A stretch of DNA of 58,025 nucleotides, from NCBI GenBank assembly GCA_037447655.1, contig JBBHKE010002931.1, forward strand, positions 1-58,025, read 5' to 3'. A program made the position numbers and the translations under genes. This document shows positions 19,939 to 30,030 of this stretch, piece after piece; within the stretch, counting starts at the first letter, position 1; each line of letters starts with the position of its first letter. The notes beneath the pieces were generated by a model. It was not told the DNA's origin, made no database searches, and was given only the letters and a program-made list of their open reading frames with translations. Origin of the DNA: Zygnema cylindricum (taxonomy: Eukaryota; Streptophyta; Zygnematophyceae; Zygnematales; Zygnemataceae).

Positions 19939-20791
19939 TGGTATCAAAGCAAACGAAGCCATGAAGTTCTCCAAGTTTGCTGGAGCAAATTTCCACATAT
20001 GGAAAGCGAAAATTAAGCAAGTGCTCAAGATGAAAAAACTATGGGGACACGTTGATGGAACCGACCCGGCACCGCCGGCACAAGACGAGCTTGTGGTGTG
20101 GCAAGGAAAGGAGGAAGAGGCCAAAGGTTACATTTTGTTGAGTCTTGACGACACTCAAGTATCCCACATTTTAGGATGCGATTCGGCAAAGGGGATGTGG
20201 GACACCTTGCTCAAGGTGTATGAAGATAATGGAACAGCAAATGTGTTGCAATTAAAAGAGAAACTTGCCACCTTTAAGATGAAGGAGACGGACTCGATTC
20301 AAACGCACGTGAATCGACTAAAGGAGCTTGCGGAGCAACTAACGGCGGTCGGAAAGAAACAAGACGAAGAAGACCTCGTGCTTACGTTATTGAGGAGCCT
20401 CCCAAGTGAATATAAAATGCTCGTGACGGCGTTAAAATCACAAGAGAAGTTAAAGTTGGAGTACGTCGTAAGTCGGCTACTACAAGAGGAGCTCGACCTC
20501 AAGCATGGAGAAAATGAGGAGTCGGGAGATTCGGCGCTTTTCACAAAAGAACGCAAGAGCACTACTATGAGGAAGTGCTACAATTGCGGCAAAGCGGGTC
20601 ACATGGCGAAGAATTGCCAACTATCGAAGAAGGCAAATGAGAGGCCGAAGGGAGGGAGCTCAACGGCATGCTACAATTGCGGAAAGGAGGGTCATCGAGC
20701 GTATGAGTGCAAACACAAGAAAGGCAACGCGATGACCGTGGAACTTCAACAAGCAAATCTCGTGGAGAAGAAGGGAAGTTCAAGTGATTAG
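19913..20791 (+). CDS. Element D Gag with two zinc knuckles
   Basis: This is the capsid/nucleocapsid part of the D polyprotein, of copia UBN2 type: FSKFAGANFHIWKAKIKQVL, LWGHVDGT, AKGMWDTLLKVYEDNG and LLRSLPSEYKMLVTAL, then two intact CCHC knuckles, CYNCGKAGHMAKNC and CYNCGKEGHRAYEC, for RNA packaging. The first in-frame ATG (19913) lies within the LTR, so the primer-binding site would be translated; the next ATG (19961, MKFSKFAG) is the alternative start and fits family Gag starts as well. The frame ends at TAG 20789-20791, where relatives have the Trp codon just before the protease active site. Confidence 0.9.
   Translation: MSEAHKILLGIKANEAMKFSKFAGANFHIWKAKIKQVLKMKKLWGHVDGTDPAPPAQDELVVWQGKEEEAKGYILLSLDDTQVSHILGCDSAKGMWDTLLKVYEDNGTANVLQLKEKLATFKMKETDSIQTHVNRLKELAEQLTAVGKKQDEEDLVLTLLRSLPSEYKMLVTALKSQEKLKLEYVVSRLLQEELDLKHGENEESGDSALFTKERKSTTMRKCYNCGKAGHMAKNCQLSKKANERPKGGSSTACYNCGKEGHRAYECKHKKGNAMTVELQQANLVEKKGSSSD
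19939..19950 (+). promoter_or_regulatory. Primer-binding site of element D
   Basis: TGGTATCAAAGC follows the 5' LTR directly and matches the complement of the 3' end of initiator tRNA-Met (TGGTATCAGAGC) with one difference. This is the usual plant copia primer. Confidence 0.85.
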
Positions 20792-22828
20792 ATTGTAGAC
20801 TCGTGAGCAACGCATCATATGTGTAATGAAAAGTCGTTGTTTGTAACTCTCACTAAATTGGATACACCAAAAAGAATTATTGTTGCTAATAATGAGTCTT
20901 TAGAGGTAAATATGGAGGGTGATGTGAGAGTAGATTTACCCACGGGTAGAGGTATAAACCGAGTCACTTTGAAAAATGTGTTTTATACTCCGCAATTAAA
21001 GAAGAATTTATTTAGTGTGATCCATGCCGTGAAGTTTGGACATAGAGTTGTATTTAAAGAGAAGTATAAGTGTGAGATTATTGAAGAGAGCACGGGTAGA
21101 GTAAAAAGTGAAGGAATAGCGGAAGGGAATTTATTTAAGTTAAGAGTAAGGATACCAAGAGTGAGAGGGGGATCATTTATTGCCGAGGGAAATTCAAGTG
21201 AGTTAAAGTCCTTTAGTTTATGGCATAAAAGGTTTGCGCATTTAGGAGAAGCCAACTTAAAGAAGTTAATTGAGAAGAAAATGGTGAAGGGGCTTGAAGG
21301 AGTTAGTGGAACTCTAACGGGGGTGTGTGACGGTTGTTTGGAGGGGAAACAACATAGAGAGCCGTTTAAACGCACGGAGGAGAGAAGAACTCGGGAGAAG
21401 CTTGAGCTTGTCCACACGGACATAAGTGGACCGCACCCGAGGAGTCTTGGAGGGAGTAAATATTTCATCACTTTCACGGACGATTGTACGAGGAAAGTGT
21501 GGATTTACTTCATGAGGGAGAAACGGGAAGCTCTCGAGAAGTTTAAGGAGTTTAAGGCCGAAGCCGAGAAATATTCCGAAAAGAAGGTGAAGGCGCTACG
21601 ATCCGACAACGGCGGAGAATACACCTCAGGAGTTTTTAAGTCGTTTTGTAAGAAGGAGGGAATTCGGCAAGAATTTACTACCCCTTATAGCCCGCAACAA
21701 AACGGAGTGGCCGAAAGATTAAACCGAACGTTGGTGGAGGGTGCACGAGCTATGGTCCACTCGGCGGACCTCGACAAATCATTTTGGGCCGAGGCGATTT
21801 ATTGCACCGTGCATGTTAAGAATCGGTCACCAAGCGCAAACTTAGAAGACGTTACCCCTGAGGAGGCATGGAGTGGCTACAAGCCGAGTGTGCAACACTT
21901 GCGAGTGTTCGGATGCAAAGCGAGCATATTTATTCCTTCACAAAAGCGAAAAAAGTTTGATAAGAAAAGTTGGACGGGAGTTTTCGTTGGATATGATGCG
22001 GCGAGAAAGGCGTATCGCGTTTGGGATACGAAAAAGCAAAAGATCGTATCAAGCCAAGATGTTATTGTCCATGAAAAACAAGAGGCTAAAGAGGAGTCAT
22101 TTGAGGATATGGAAATTAAGGAGCATGAAGAGGAGGTGGAGGTGGAAGAAGAAGCAAGTTTTTCGAGTTCGACTAGCACTCCACCCGAGACGGATGAGGC
22201 AAATTCAACTCCGGAAACAAGCCCGCAGGCACCGAGGAGATCCGGAAGAGTGAGAACAACACCAAAGAGATTAACCGCTACGAGACTTGGTGGTGTGAAT
22301 GAGGAATTTGCCGGATTTGCATATTGTTTTCTTACGGAAGAGGAGGAGCCGCAGAGTTTTCAAGAGGCGATTACGTGTGCCGAAGCACAAAAATGGAGGG
22401 CGGCTATGGACGACGAAATGAGGAGTCTCTATGACAATGACACGTGGGAACTCGTCCCAAGACCGGAGGGGAAAAATATTGTCGGTTACAAATGGGTCTA
22501 CAAAATTAAGAGGAAGGCGGACGGGACCGTGGAGCGTTACAAAGCCCGTTTAGTCGCGAAGGGGTATTCCCAAAAAGAGGGGATTGACTACAATGAAACT
22601 TTTGCACCGGTTGTGAAATTTTCAAGCTTAAGGAGTTTAGTCGCCATTGCCGCATTCGAGGGCATGAAGATGCATCAAATGGACGTGAAGACGGCGTTCG
22701 TCAATGGAGAGCTTGACAAGGAAATTTATATAGAGCAACCGGAAGGCATGGTGAAGAAGGGAGAGGAGGACCTTGTGTGCAAGTTAAAAAAGCCTCTTTA
22801 TGGTCTTAAACAAGGACCACGGTGTTGA
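20792..22828 (+). CDS. Element D Pol: protease, integrase, RT N-terminal part
   Basis: It is in the same frame as Gag. The protease motif is IVDS-stop-ATHHMC: catalytic Asp at 20798-20800, then TGA (20804-20806) in place of the DSGA Gly. After that the frame is open from the ATG at 20819. The integrase zinc domain is LWHKRFAHLG...CDGCLEGK; the DDE core is present: HTDISGPHPR, TFTDDCTRKVWIYF, SDNGGEYTSGVF and PQQNGVAERLNRTL. An acidic linker and the RT N-terminus follow, with GYKWVYKIKRKADGTVERY, MDVKTAFVNGELDKEIYIEQ and LYGLKQGPRC. It ends at TGA 22826-22828, replacing the usual Trp. Confidence 0.92.
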
Positions 22829-23908
22829 AATCACCGTATCGACGGTGAAATGAAAAAAGAAGGCTTTGAGAGATTTGAGACGGATAGAGCGGTGTATAAG
22901 CGTGGAGTAGGAAAATCTCTCACAATTGTGTCTATCTATGTGGATGATGTGAACATCTTTGGTTATCTCGATGATGAAATTTTAAAAGTTAAAAGGTTTC
23001 TCAAAAGTAAGTTTGAAATGAGTGATTTAGGAGAAACTAATTATTTGTTGGGAATTAAAGTGGATATTGATAAAGAGAAAGGCGAGGTGACCATACACCA
23101 AGAGAAGTACGCGAGAGAAATTCTCAAGCGATTTAATATGGAGAATTGCAAGCCGGTGAGCACACCAATGGACACAGGGCTGAAGCTCACGAAAAATATG
23201 TGTCCAACGAACGAGGACGAAAGGGAGCAAATGAAGGAAGTACCGTATCGAGAAGCGGTCGGGAGCTTGATGTATTTGATGGTAGCAACGAGACCGGATT
23301 TGGCTGCGGCGGTTGGGAGTGTTTCCCAATTCATCGAGAATCCGGGAATTATACATTGGCAAGCCGTGAAAAGAATTTTGCGTTACCTCAAAGGAACGGT
23401 GAATTTCGGTTTAAAATTCAAGAGAGGAGAATCCGTAGAATTCACCATATATGTCGACTCATATTGGGGAGGCGACGAAGACACACGGCGAAGCACGACC
23501 GGATATGTTTTTACATGCGGAGGCGCAGCAATAAGTTGGAGCTTCCGAAGACAAAGGACGGTTGCCCTATCGAGCACGGAAGCCGAATATATGGCAGCAA
23601 CACACGTTACGAAGGAAGCCATATGGTTAAGGGCGTTATTTAAAGAGGCGGGATTCGAGCAAGGAACAACGGTGATATACTCGGATAATCAAGGAAGTAT
23701 TGCTCTCATGAAAAATCCCGTTTATCATGCTCGCACAAAACATATTGACATTCAATTTCATTTTGTTAGAGAATATGTTGAAAGTAAAGAGATAAAATTT
23801 GAGTATGTGCATACGAGCATGCAAGCGGCGGATAGTTTGACAAAGGCAATCTCAAGAGAAAAAGTAAATTTGTGTAATGAGTTATTTGGACTTGTAAGTC
23901 ATCATTGA
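22829..23908 (+). CDS. Element D Pol: RT palm and RNase H
   Basis: It continues in the same frame beyond the stop at 22826. It carries the RT catalytic box IYVDDVNIFG (22933-22962), SDLGETNYLLGIK, YREAVGSLMYLMVATRPDLA and the RNase H motifs YVDSYWGGDEDTRRSTTGYV, ALSSTEAEYMAATHVTKEAIWLR, YSDNQGSIAL, ARTKHIDIQFHFVREYV and a final ADSLTKAISREK. All catalytic positions I can recognise are kept. It terminates at 23906-23908, and a polypurine tract follows 10-20 bases later. Confidence 0.92.
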   Translation, partial: NHRIDGEMKKEGFERFETDRAVYKRGVGKSLTIVSIYVDDVNIFGYLDDEILKVKRFLKSKFEMSDLGETNYLLGIKVDIDKEKGEVTIHQEKYAREILKRFNMENCKPVSTPMDTGLKLTKNMCPTNEDEREQMKEVPYREAVGSLMYLMVATRPDLAAAVGSVSQFIENPGIIHWQAVKRILRYLKGTVNFGLKFKRGESVEFTIYVDSYWGGDEDTRRSTTGYVFTCGGAAISWSFRRQRTVALSSTEAEYMAATHVTKEAIWLRALFKEAGFEQGTTVIYSDNQGSIALMKNPVYHARTKHIDIQFHFVREYVESKEIKFEYVHTSMQAADSLTKAISREKVNLCNELFGLVSHH

Positions 23909-23917
23909 ACTAACTAA

Positions 23918-23931
23918 TGATTAAGAGGGGG
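23918..23931 (+). other. Polypurine tract of element D
   Basis: TTAAGAGGGGG immediately precedes the TGTTGAG start of the 3' LTR at 23932. Confidence 0.85.
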
Positions 23932-24721
23932 TGTTGAGAAAGTAATCCTAAGTTAGTTCAGAAGATAGTGTATTAAAGGGAGAGAGCGTAGTGGCGCAAT
24001 GGAGAAGCGAAGTGCAGAAGTGCAAAGTGAAATTACTTTCTTGTTAAATGGTAAAATTGAGCACGCGACCAGAAGATCTTTATCTACAGAGAAAGAGCTT
24101 TCGAACGAGCTATAGAGAGCAAGATTTGGATACGTAGATCAAAAGTTACAGGCGTGCAAAGCAGAAGCTTCTAGAAGGTTCCACAAGAAATGGTATGCAC
24201 TTTTCCGAGGTGGTACCTAAGTGTTTCCTTGGAGTTTCGGGGACATGTCTAGTAGGTTCTTCTGACGTGGAGAGCCACGAGTTTCGGGGACATGTCTAGT
24301 AGGTTCTTCTAACGTGGAGAGCCACGAGAAGGACACTTGTCAATAAATTAGAGCTAGAAATGTCTAGAATGTTTAGAAGGGTAAAGTAGAAAAGAGTATA
24401 TATGAAGTAGGAGAAGTAGACAAATCAATACAATCGGAGAATTGGTTGTGACCATAGTTGAAGAGATAGTAAGAGTCCCTATACTGAGAAAGCATTGTAA
24501 CTCTGTGTGAGTTGAGATACAAAGATAAGTGAAGCCTTGTAAAGAGAACTTGGAGATAATAAAGTGATTCTTCTCGGGTAGAGGAAAATTTGAGCAAGTG
24601 TGCTTTTACTTTGTGAGTGAATTATTTGTGGCTTCGGAAGATTCTTGAGTGACCTGTGAGAGAGTTTTTGCTTTGTGAAGCTAGATTGTTGCAAGATGAG
24701 TGAGGCCCACAAAATTCAACA
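23932..24721 (+). repeat. 3' LTR of element D
   Basis: Nearly the same as 19150-19938. It ends CAACA at 24721, followed by the target duplication GAATT. Confidence 0.92.
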
Positions 24722-25392
24722 GAATTTCCTTATTGGCAAATTGTAGGCAGTTTAATTTACTTTATGAATTCTACACGTTCAGACTTAGCTGTGGCTATAG
24801 GCGTTCTCAGTAGAAGTCTAAATGAACCTAGGAAAAGAGACTACGAAGCAACCAAAAGAGTGATGAGGTACTTGGTGGGAAAAAGGGAATTATGGTTGCA
24901 TTTTGGAGGGGAGCACAGTGACATCACCACTTAGAGTGATGTCGGTTATGGGGGTGTGCCTTTTAGATGATGTACAACTGGATATGTGTTGCAAATTCGG
25001 TCTGGTGCATACTGTTGGAGTATGAAACACGAGAAAGTAGTTGCTTAGTCCACTAAAGAGGTTGAATACATGGCTTCATGTGCTGCCACTAAAGAATTAA
25101 TGTGGGTAAAATATCTACTCCAAGAACTTGGGTTCAAGAAATCTGGGACTTAGAATGTCTTTTGTGATAATTAAGCTGTTATTTCTATCACATTTAATCA
25201 AAAACACTATTTCAAAGCTAAAATATGGATATTAGACTAAGCTTTGTTGGAGAGGAAGTTTAGAATAAAATAATTAAATTGGTTCATAAAAGTGATAAAG
25301 AGATGATTGCACACATGATGACAAAACCGGTACCTTCTCCTAAGTTCAAATTTTGAGAGAAAATTGTGGACTTAAATTAAAAGTTACTTAAG
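24722..25392 (+). pseudogene. Element C RT thumb and RNase H (continued after D)
   Basis: The element C reading resumes after D: QIVGSLIYFMNSTRSDLAVAIGVLSRSL, a KRVMRYLVGKRELWLH motif, HSDITT, then CWSMKHEKVV, STKEVEYMASCAATKELMWVKYLLQELG and FCDN followed by a stop in place of Gln. DKEMIAHMMTKPVPSPKF is near the end. Stops at 24933, 25048 and 25173 and an Ala-to-Val change in the STKEAEYMA box break the domain. Its continuity with the RT ending at 19149 confirms the nesting. Confidence 0.78.
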
Positions 25393-25404
25393 AATTAAGG
25401 AGAG
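25393..25404 (+). other. Polypurine tract of element C
   Basis: AATTAAGGAGAG directly precedes the TGTTGA start of the 3' LTR at 25405. Confidence 0.75.
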
Positions 25405-26313
25405 TGTTGAAAAAAAGTAATTAATATTCACTTTTTAATTTAGACTCTAGAGTGAAGAGAGAGAGAGAGAGAGAGAGAGTCACCATGGTTGTTGCCATAG
25501 TCAAAAAGAAACAGGCAGATAGGCAAACACATCAAAAGATTGGCAAAGTATTGCCTTAAACGAGATTTAAACCTAGATCTACGTAGTATGCATAGATGTA
25601 TACCTTAACTATAAAGGCGTTAACGAAAGAATACATGTATTCATTTTGCTAAGTATATAAAGTGTTACGCAAAACGTCATTTTTATTAAAACAAACCAAA
25701 ATTGACAAAACGACATCTATAGTCAAACGACGTTCGCGGACATGAATTTATCTGTGTAAAATACATGATCGGACGGGCGTCGTCGCCTCGCCAAACCCAA
25801 TTGAATCTTTGGCCGCTTTTGAACATACCTGCGCACTCTGCCATGTGGCGCCACATCATCGGACATTGGAAACGATGAGGGGAGGAAAGATGGCTCCCAT
25901 GTTGACAATTGCCAACAAGAAGGCCATGTTAAACAATGACCTTAGAAGAAGTACAATCGACCACTATACCTTCTTGTACTATAAACCCTTTTGATTAGCC
26001 TAGGGTAGAGTATGAAGTAGTTGTGAGTAGGAGTTAAGGGACTTAGCGTGTTTGAGGCGCCTCTCTCCATGTGACCTTTTACATTTACAGGCCATTTTTG
26101 GCCAGCTATAACTTACTGCAGAGGGGAGCAAATTCATTGATTCATTTTGCGTTTGACTCAAGGGAGTTTTGTCTTCACATGCGTGAGGGTGGTCATAATA
26201 TTTGTGTGCGTGGGCGGCAGTTATTCAGTGGGAAAGTGAAAGGGTCAAATATTATCCTAGAGGCTTTACATAGGCTGCTCAATCTAGGGGTCAATGGAGA
26301 CCAGAGAATTTCG
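25405..26313 (+). repeat. 3' LTR of element C
   Basis: It aligns with 14491-15388. It has a longer GA microsatellite (about 25455-25483) than the 5' LTR, an antisense tRNA-like block at 25553-25624 and TATATAAAG at 25654-25662. It ends AATTTCG (CA changed to CG), followed by TGTCT. Confidence 0.88.
25553..25624 (-). other. tRNA-like block in the 3' LTR of C
   Basis: On the minus strand it keeps GCCTTTATAGTTAAGG (D-arm-like) and AGGTTTAAATCTCG (box-B-like), with extra substitutions compared with 14632-14702. Confidence 0.4.
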
Positions 26314-26318
26314 TGTCT

Positions 26319-26513
26319 TAAAATAAGACTCTTTTGTGTCGTCATTTAAATTAACGAAATCAAAAAGACTCTCAAACGACAAACCTCTCACTTGTTTTAT
26401 TTTTCGTTACTTCTTCTTTGTCTTTTATATCTTGGTCTTTCTTTCACTTTCAGCCTATCTTGATCTTTTGTTATAATAGTCTTTTTTGGCCTTTTATGGC
26501 CTCACACTGAATA
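26319..26513 (+). other. Probable end of the 5' LTR of element G
   Basis: No coding region is seen. Because a primer-binding site follows at 26514, this T-rich stretch should be the tail of an LTR belonging to G. Element C seems to have inserted into that LTR; the left part would lie just before 14486 but I cannot delimit it. Confidence 0.35.
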
Positions 26514-26529
26514 GGTTATGGGCCTAGCC
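26514..26529 (+). promoter_or_regulatory. Primer-binding site of element G, half-tRNA type
   Basis: GGTTATGGGCCTAGCC: its first eleven bases match the complement of the initiator tRNA-Met anticodon arm (GGCCCAUAACC). A copia gag follows. Confidence 0.55.
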
Positions 26530-26534
26530 CTTTG

Positions 26535-27290
26535 TTGTTCTTAAAGTTGTGCCAAAATTTCAAAGCGAAAAATTTTATGACTGGAAGTTCTAAATCCAAC
26601 ATTTGTTTTCTTTCAAAAAAAAATTGGGGACATGTTAATGGCACTATTACGTTTCTTGTCTTTCCTGAGGTTAGTACTGACACTTTTGCTGTCGCTCAGA
26701 CAGCTGCCGTTTCATAGAAAGAGAAACATTGTGTCGCGCTGTCTTGTGTTGTCTTTTCTTTGGACAACCAAATTGCAAATCAGATTCCCGACGCAACAAC
26801 TTCTCCTAGGGCGTGGCCGATTTTGTGCCGCGCCTACAAAATTGAAACTTCGCCACATCGTTTAGCGCTACATCGAGTATTCAATGATGCTCAAAAAGAT
26901 AAATCCGAATCTATGCTTGTCTTTATTCAACAAAGTGAATCATTGGCGGACGACTGATATGCATTAATATCACTGTCACCCATGAAGATCTTAACGATAC
27001 TATTTTGGGTGGATTACCTCTCTCTTTTAACTCTTTTGAAAGTACGGTCAATATTGATGCGTCCATGGTCAATTTGGAAGATCTCACTAATCGTTTGTTA
27101 CACGAGAAGACGCGCTTAAATCTTAACAAACTGTCATTTTTAATGATGGTTTGGCGTTTATTGTCTCTTCTCCCAATAAACCTCTAATGATTCCAGGATC
27201 TCAAGATTTTTGCAAATATTGCAAAGAACGTGATCACGTCATCAACGTGTACCCTACATTAGCTAGAAAAAGGAAAACGACTATACGACT
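26535..27290 (+). pseudogene. Element G gag
   Basis: A degraded copia Gag of a different lineage from A, B and C. NWGHVNGTI (about 26620-26648) corresponds to the conserved LWGHVDGT. Later come DNQIANQIPDATTSP, CRAYKIET, a SMLVFIQQSESLADD segment and GGLPLSFNSFESTV (27005-27050). A knuckle CKYCKERDHVINVY near 27212-27253 has the last Cys changed to Tyr. Stops and frame changes occur throughout. Confidence 0.65.
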
Positions 27291-27560
27291 CGGGGGTTGC
27301 GAGGACTTCTTACACCAAATCTAAATCCAAAGTCTTTGTTGTATTCCACGCCTACCCACCGCCACCTAGTCATGCGGCGCACGCTCTAATCGACTTCAAT
27401 TTGCCGTATAACCCATCGCCAGCAAGGTATACGATTCGTCTTTTTTATTATCTTTTTTCAAATCCGATGGTTTTATAGGATGAACTTCCCACATCCATCT
27501 CTAATATTGGGTCTGCGTCACCTACAATTGTACCTATCCTAACTACCCTCACTTCCGTCC

Positions 27561-27890
27561 GTGGAGTATCAGCACGTTTTTTCGCAATCAGGGAATCCTT
27601 CTGATTGGCTAATTGACAAAGCCGCCTTTCATCATATGTGTTGTCAACGTGACATAATGCTTAATATGGTTCCCCTTGCTTTTTCTCTACGCATTTATTT
27701 GGGAAATAATATTATTCTAACCTCCACTCTCGTTGAAGAGGTGCATATTAATTTCGCTTGGCATGCCTCTCGTCCAATCATTTTGGACAAATTTTATTTC
27801 GTACCTTACCTCAAAAAAAATCTTTTTTCTGCTAATACAGCTTTACACCATGGGAGTTTTGGTGTCATCACTAAATCCAACTTATAATTT
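27561..27890 (+). pseudogene. Element G protease
   Basis: DWLIDKAAFHHMC at about 27600-27640 corresponds to the DSGATxHM active site with Ser-Gly replaced by Lys-Ala; the catalytic Asp is kept. YLGNNIILTSTLVEEVHI and the signature YFVPYLKKNLFSA (27797-27836) follow. The open frame ends at 27885-27887. The protease is inactive by its motif, and the linker downstream is T-rich and broken. Confidence 0.7.
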
Positions 27891-27939
27891 TTTTCCTTTA
27901 ATAAAGATCTCTTTAGTAGTGGCACTAGAATAGGCAATT

Positions 27940-28770
27940 TTTTTTTATGATATTGCTCTTGCTTCTTTTGCTCATTCTCCATCTACTTTTTTTTTTTTGA
28001 CATGGCATCTTTGATGCAGCAATCTTAATGGTGCTAGTCTATCTTCGCTTGGAAAAGGACTTGTAAATGGCATCGACAATTTTACAGAAAAACAAGATTA
28101 ACTTTTGTCATGGTTGTATTATTGGAAAAATGCCTCACCTTTCTTCTTCTTTTTTCTCGCTTTTTGGCTCCCCTAGATCTCATTCATAGTGTTGTATGCG
28201 GTCATATTCTCATTCCAAGTCTTAGTGGCGCATCTTATTTTCTTACTTTTATTGACATTTTTTCTCGATTTACACATGTTTATTTTATGCGTCATAAGTT
28301 CGAGGTTTTTACCTATTTCCAACATTTCAAAGCACATCAAGAAAATCAATTGTAGTCTTGCATCAAAACAATCTGAACAGATAATAGAGGGGGATTTGTT
28401 CCAATGAATTTTTCAAGTTTTTACTAACACATGGTATTATTAATTATAAAACTTTTCCACATTCTCCGCAACAAAATGGTGATGCCAAACGTCTCAATCG
28501 TACTCTCATTGACATGTCTCGCTCTCTTCTCCAATTTCCTCCTTATCTTTTTATTTTTTCGGTGAAAGCCTTATAACTTTCTCTTATATTCGTAATCTCT
28601 CTCCTACCTCTTTTTTTTCTAACAAAACTCTTTTGAACCTTGGCATGGGACAAAGCCCAATGTCTCTCATTTTCGCATTTTTGGGTGCGCAGCATACTTC
28701 AAAATCCTCCCCCTTTCTAATGGTAAATTAGGCTATCGAGCTATGCGAGGAATTTTTGTGGGATATTCTC
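27940..28770 (+). pseudogene. Element G integrase, truncated and fused to F gag
   Basis: Zinc-domain remnants (CHGCIIGKMPHLSS) near 28105-28150 are followed by core motifs: LIHSVVCGHILIPSLSGASYFLTFIDIFSRFTHVYFM (first Asp of the HTDVWGP motif lost), TDN near 28380, FPHSPQQNGDAKRLNRTLIDMSRSLL (28450-28530) and the C-terminal WHGTKPNVSHFRIFGCAAYF...GKLGYRAMRGIFVGYS (28640-28770). The sequence then passes directly into an F/B-type gag (EEDDGDNN...). No RT or RNase H of G follows. Confidence 0.72.
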
Positions 28771-29550
28771 GGGGAAGAAGATGATGGAGACAACAATGTG
28801 TCCGAAAAGGGGAAGGAGAAGGAGACGTCACTTACTCCAATTGCTTTTATTACCACGGCACCCGGAACGACGACCGTGAAGACCGCGGAGAACGACACCC
28901 AAACATGGGAAAACATCAACATGGCTGCAAAAAACTTCATTCTAAGACACCTCACTCTCGCTTTCGCAACCCCTATGTTCACATTTACAAGGCTGAGGAG
29001 TTGTGGGTGAGTTTGGTGGAAATTTATAGAGCTGGTACAATTCTAAAACTCTAGTTCGCTGAACGAAAGTTGGGGAATTTTATTTACACGGGGGGAAAGA
29101 TGTTAGACTATTGTAATAATTTCTCTTGTTTGTATATAGAGATAGACAGTGTCGAGTGGACAAGTACAATGAAGATGAAAGTTAACACTCCCATCACGAA
29201 GTTACCCGACAAAAATGAAAACATAGTGTATCGAATACAGGAAATGACTTACAGTTTATGGAAATAGAACATAGTGGTCCAGATGATACTTCTGTAGGAG
29301 AACACAATTGAGATTAGGAAGGGAGGAAAGAGCATCCAAGTTGTAGCTCCAAAAAGAAATCGATGGGGGAAGGATCTGAAGAAACCTTTCAAATGAGATA
29401 AAGATCAGTTTGGAGGACCGAGGCCCCCAAATGGTTTTTGCCAATTTTACAAAAAGCTGGGACACTCCATAGCGGATTATGTCAAGCTGTCAAAGCTAAG
29501 GTTTCAAGAAAACCATGGAAGCGGTTCTTTTGGAGGGAAGAAGAAGGCAT
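28771..29550 (+). pseudogene. Element F gag, copy 1
   Basis: EEDDGDNN...KEKETSLTPIAFITTAPGTTTVK, NDTQTWENINMAAKNFILRHL and, after a frameshift and the TAG shared with copy 2 near 29053, the UBN2-like YCNNFSCLYIEID and ITKLPDKNENIVYRIQEM. The zinc knuckle near 29438-29480 reads CQFYKKLGHSIADY, with two Cys replaced by Tyr. It resembles the gag of element B. The Gag N-terminus and 5' LTR are missing because of the fusion to G. Confidence 0.75.
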
Positions 29551-30030
29551 TTGTGGTCACAAAATTGAATAGAGAAATCGATGACGAGTCCTTCAAGGAG
29601 GAGGATATGGAGCTTTTTCTTGACAAAATTTTAGAGGAGAACGAGATCCCTCGAAAACAGAAGTGTGCTCTCGGAGAAATTCAGAAAGCTTCACTGGAAA
29701 AATGGATCATCCACTCAGGTGCATCCATACATATGTCGTGATAAACACCTCTTTATTAAGCTAAGAAAGATCCCCATCAGAAATAGAGTATGGGATAAGA
29801 GAGTGGTTATTACAAATCTAGTAGGGTCGGTAGATCTGAAAGTTTTATTGGAGGGAGAGACTTTTATACTCACCTTCTTAGATGTAGTCTATATATCTCA
29901 GCTGAGGAAAAAACTTGTCTCTACGTTTGTGTTAGAGGACAAGAGTGTGATACTTTTACTAGAAAGGGAGTCTTTAAACCTAAGTTTGGGGATAAAGTCT
30001 ACTTCACAGCATATAACGGTAGCCAAATAA
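29551..30030 (+). pseudogene. Element F protease, copy 1
   Basis: An acidic linker (DDESFKEEDMELFLDKIL) precedes WIIHSGASIHM (about 29703-29735): the catalytic Asp is His. A stop follows at 29740. RKIPIRNRVWDKRV, LVGSVDLKVLLEGETFILTFLDVVYISQLRKKLVS follow in another frame. Compare copy 2, where the active site is intact. Confidence 0.75.

Larger units (their letters stand above)
19150..24721 (+). mobile_element. Element D: near-intact copia element nested in C
   Basis: D has direct LTRs of about 790 bp (19150-19938, 23932-24721), a tRNA-Met primer-binding site, gag-pol in a single frame, a polypurine tract and a 5-bp target duplication. Domain order is Gag, protease, integrase, RT, RNase H. 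The frame from 19913 to 23908 is broken only by stops at 20789, 20804 and 22826. LTR identity is about 95 percent by eye, so it is younger than its host C. Confidence 0.95.
14491..26313 (+). mobile_element. Element C: copia element split by nested element D
   Basis: Direct LTRs lie at 14491-15388 and 25405-26313, flanked by the target duplication TATCT (14486-14490) / TGTCT (26314-26318). Internal copia domains read gag, protease, integrase and RT up to 19149, are interrupted by element D, and continue with the RT thumb and RNase H from 24722. Without D and one duplication copy it would be about 6.2 kb. The LTRs differ noticeably (about 15 percent by eye), which suggests an older insertion than D. 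Confidence 0.9.

Noticed and set aside
20789-20806. Programmed stop-codon readthrough between Gag and Pol in D
   Set aside because: There are two stops five codons apart and the second removes the DSGA Gly, so decay explains them better; kept only as a test in the findings.
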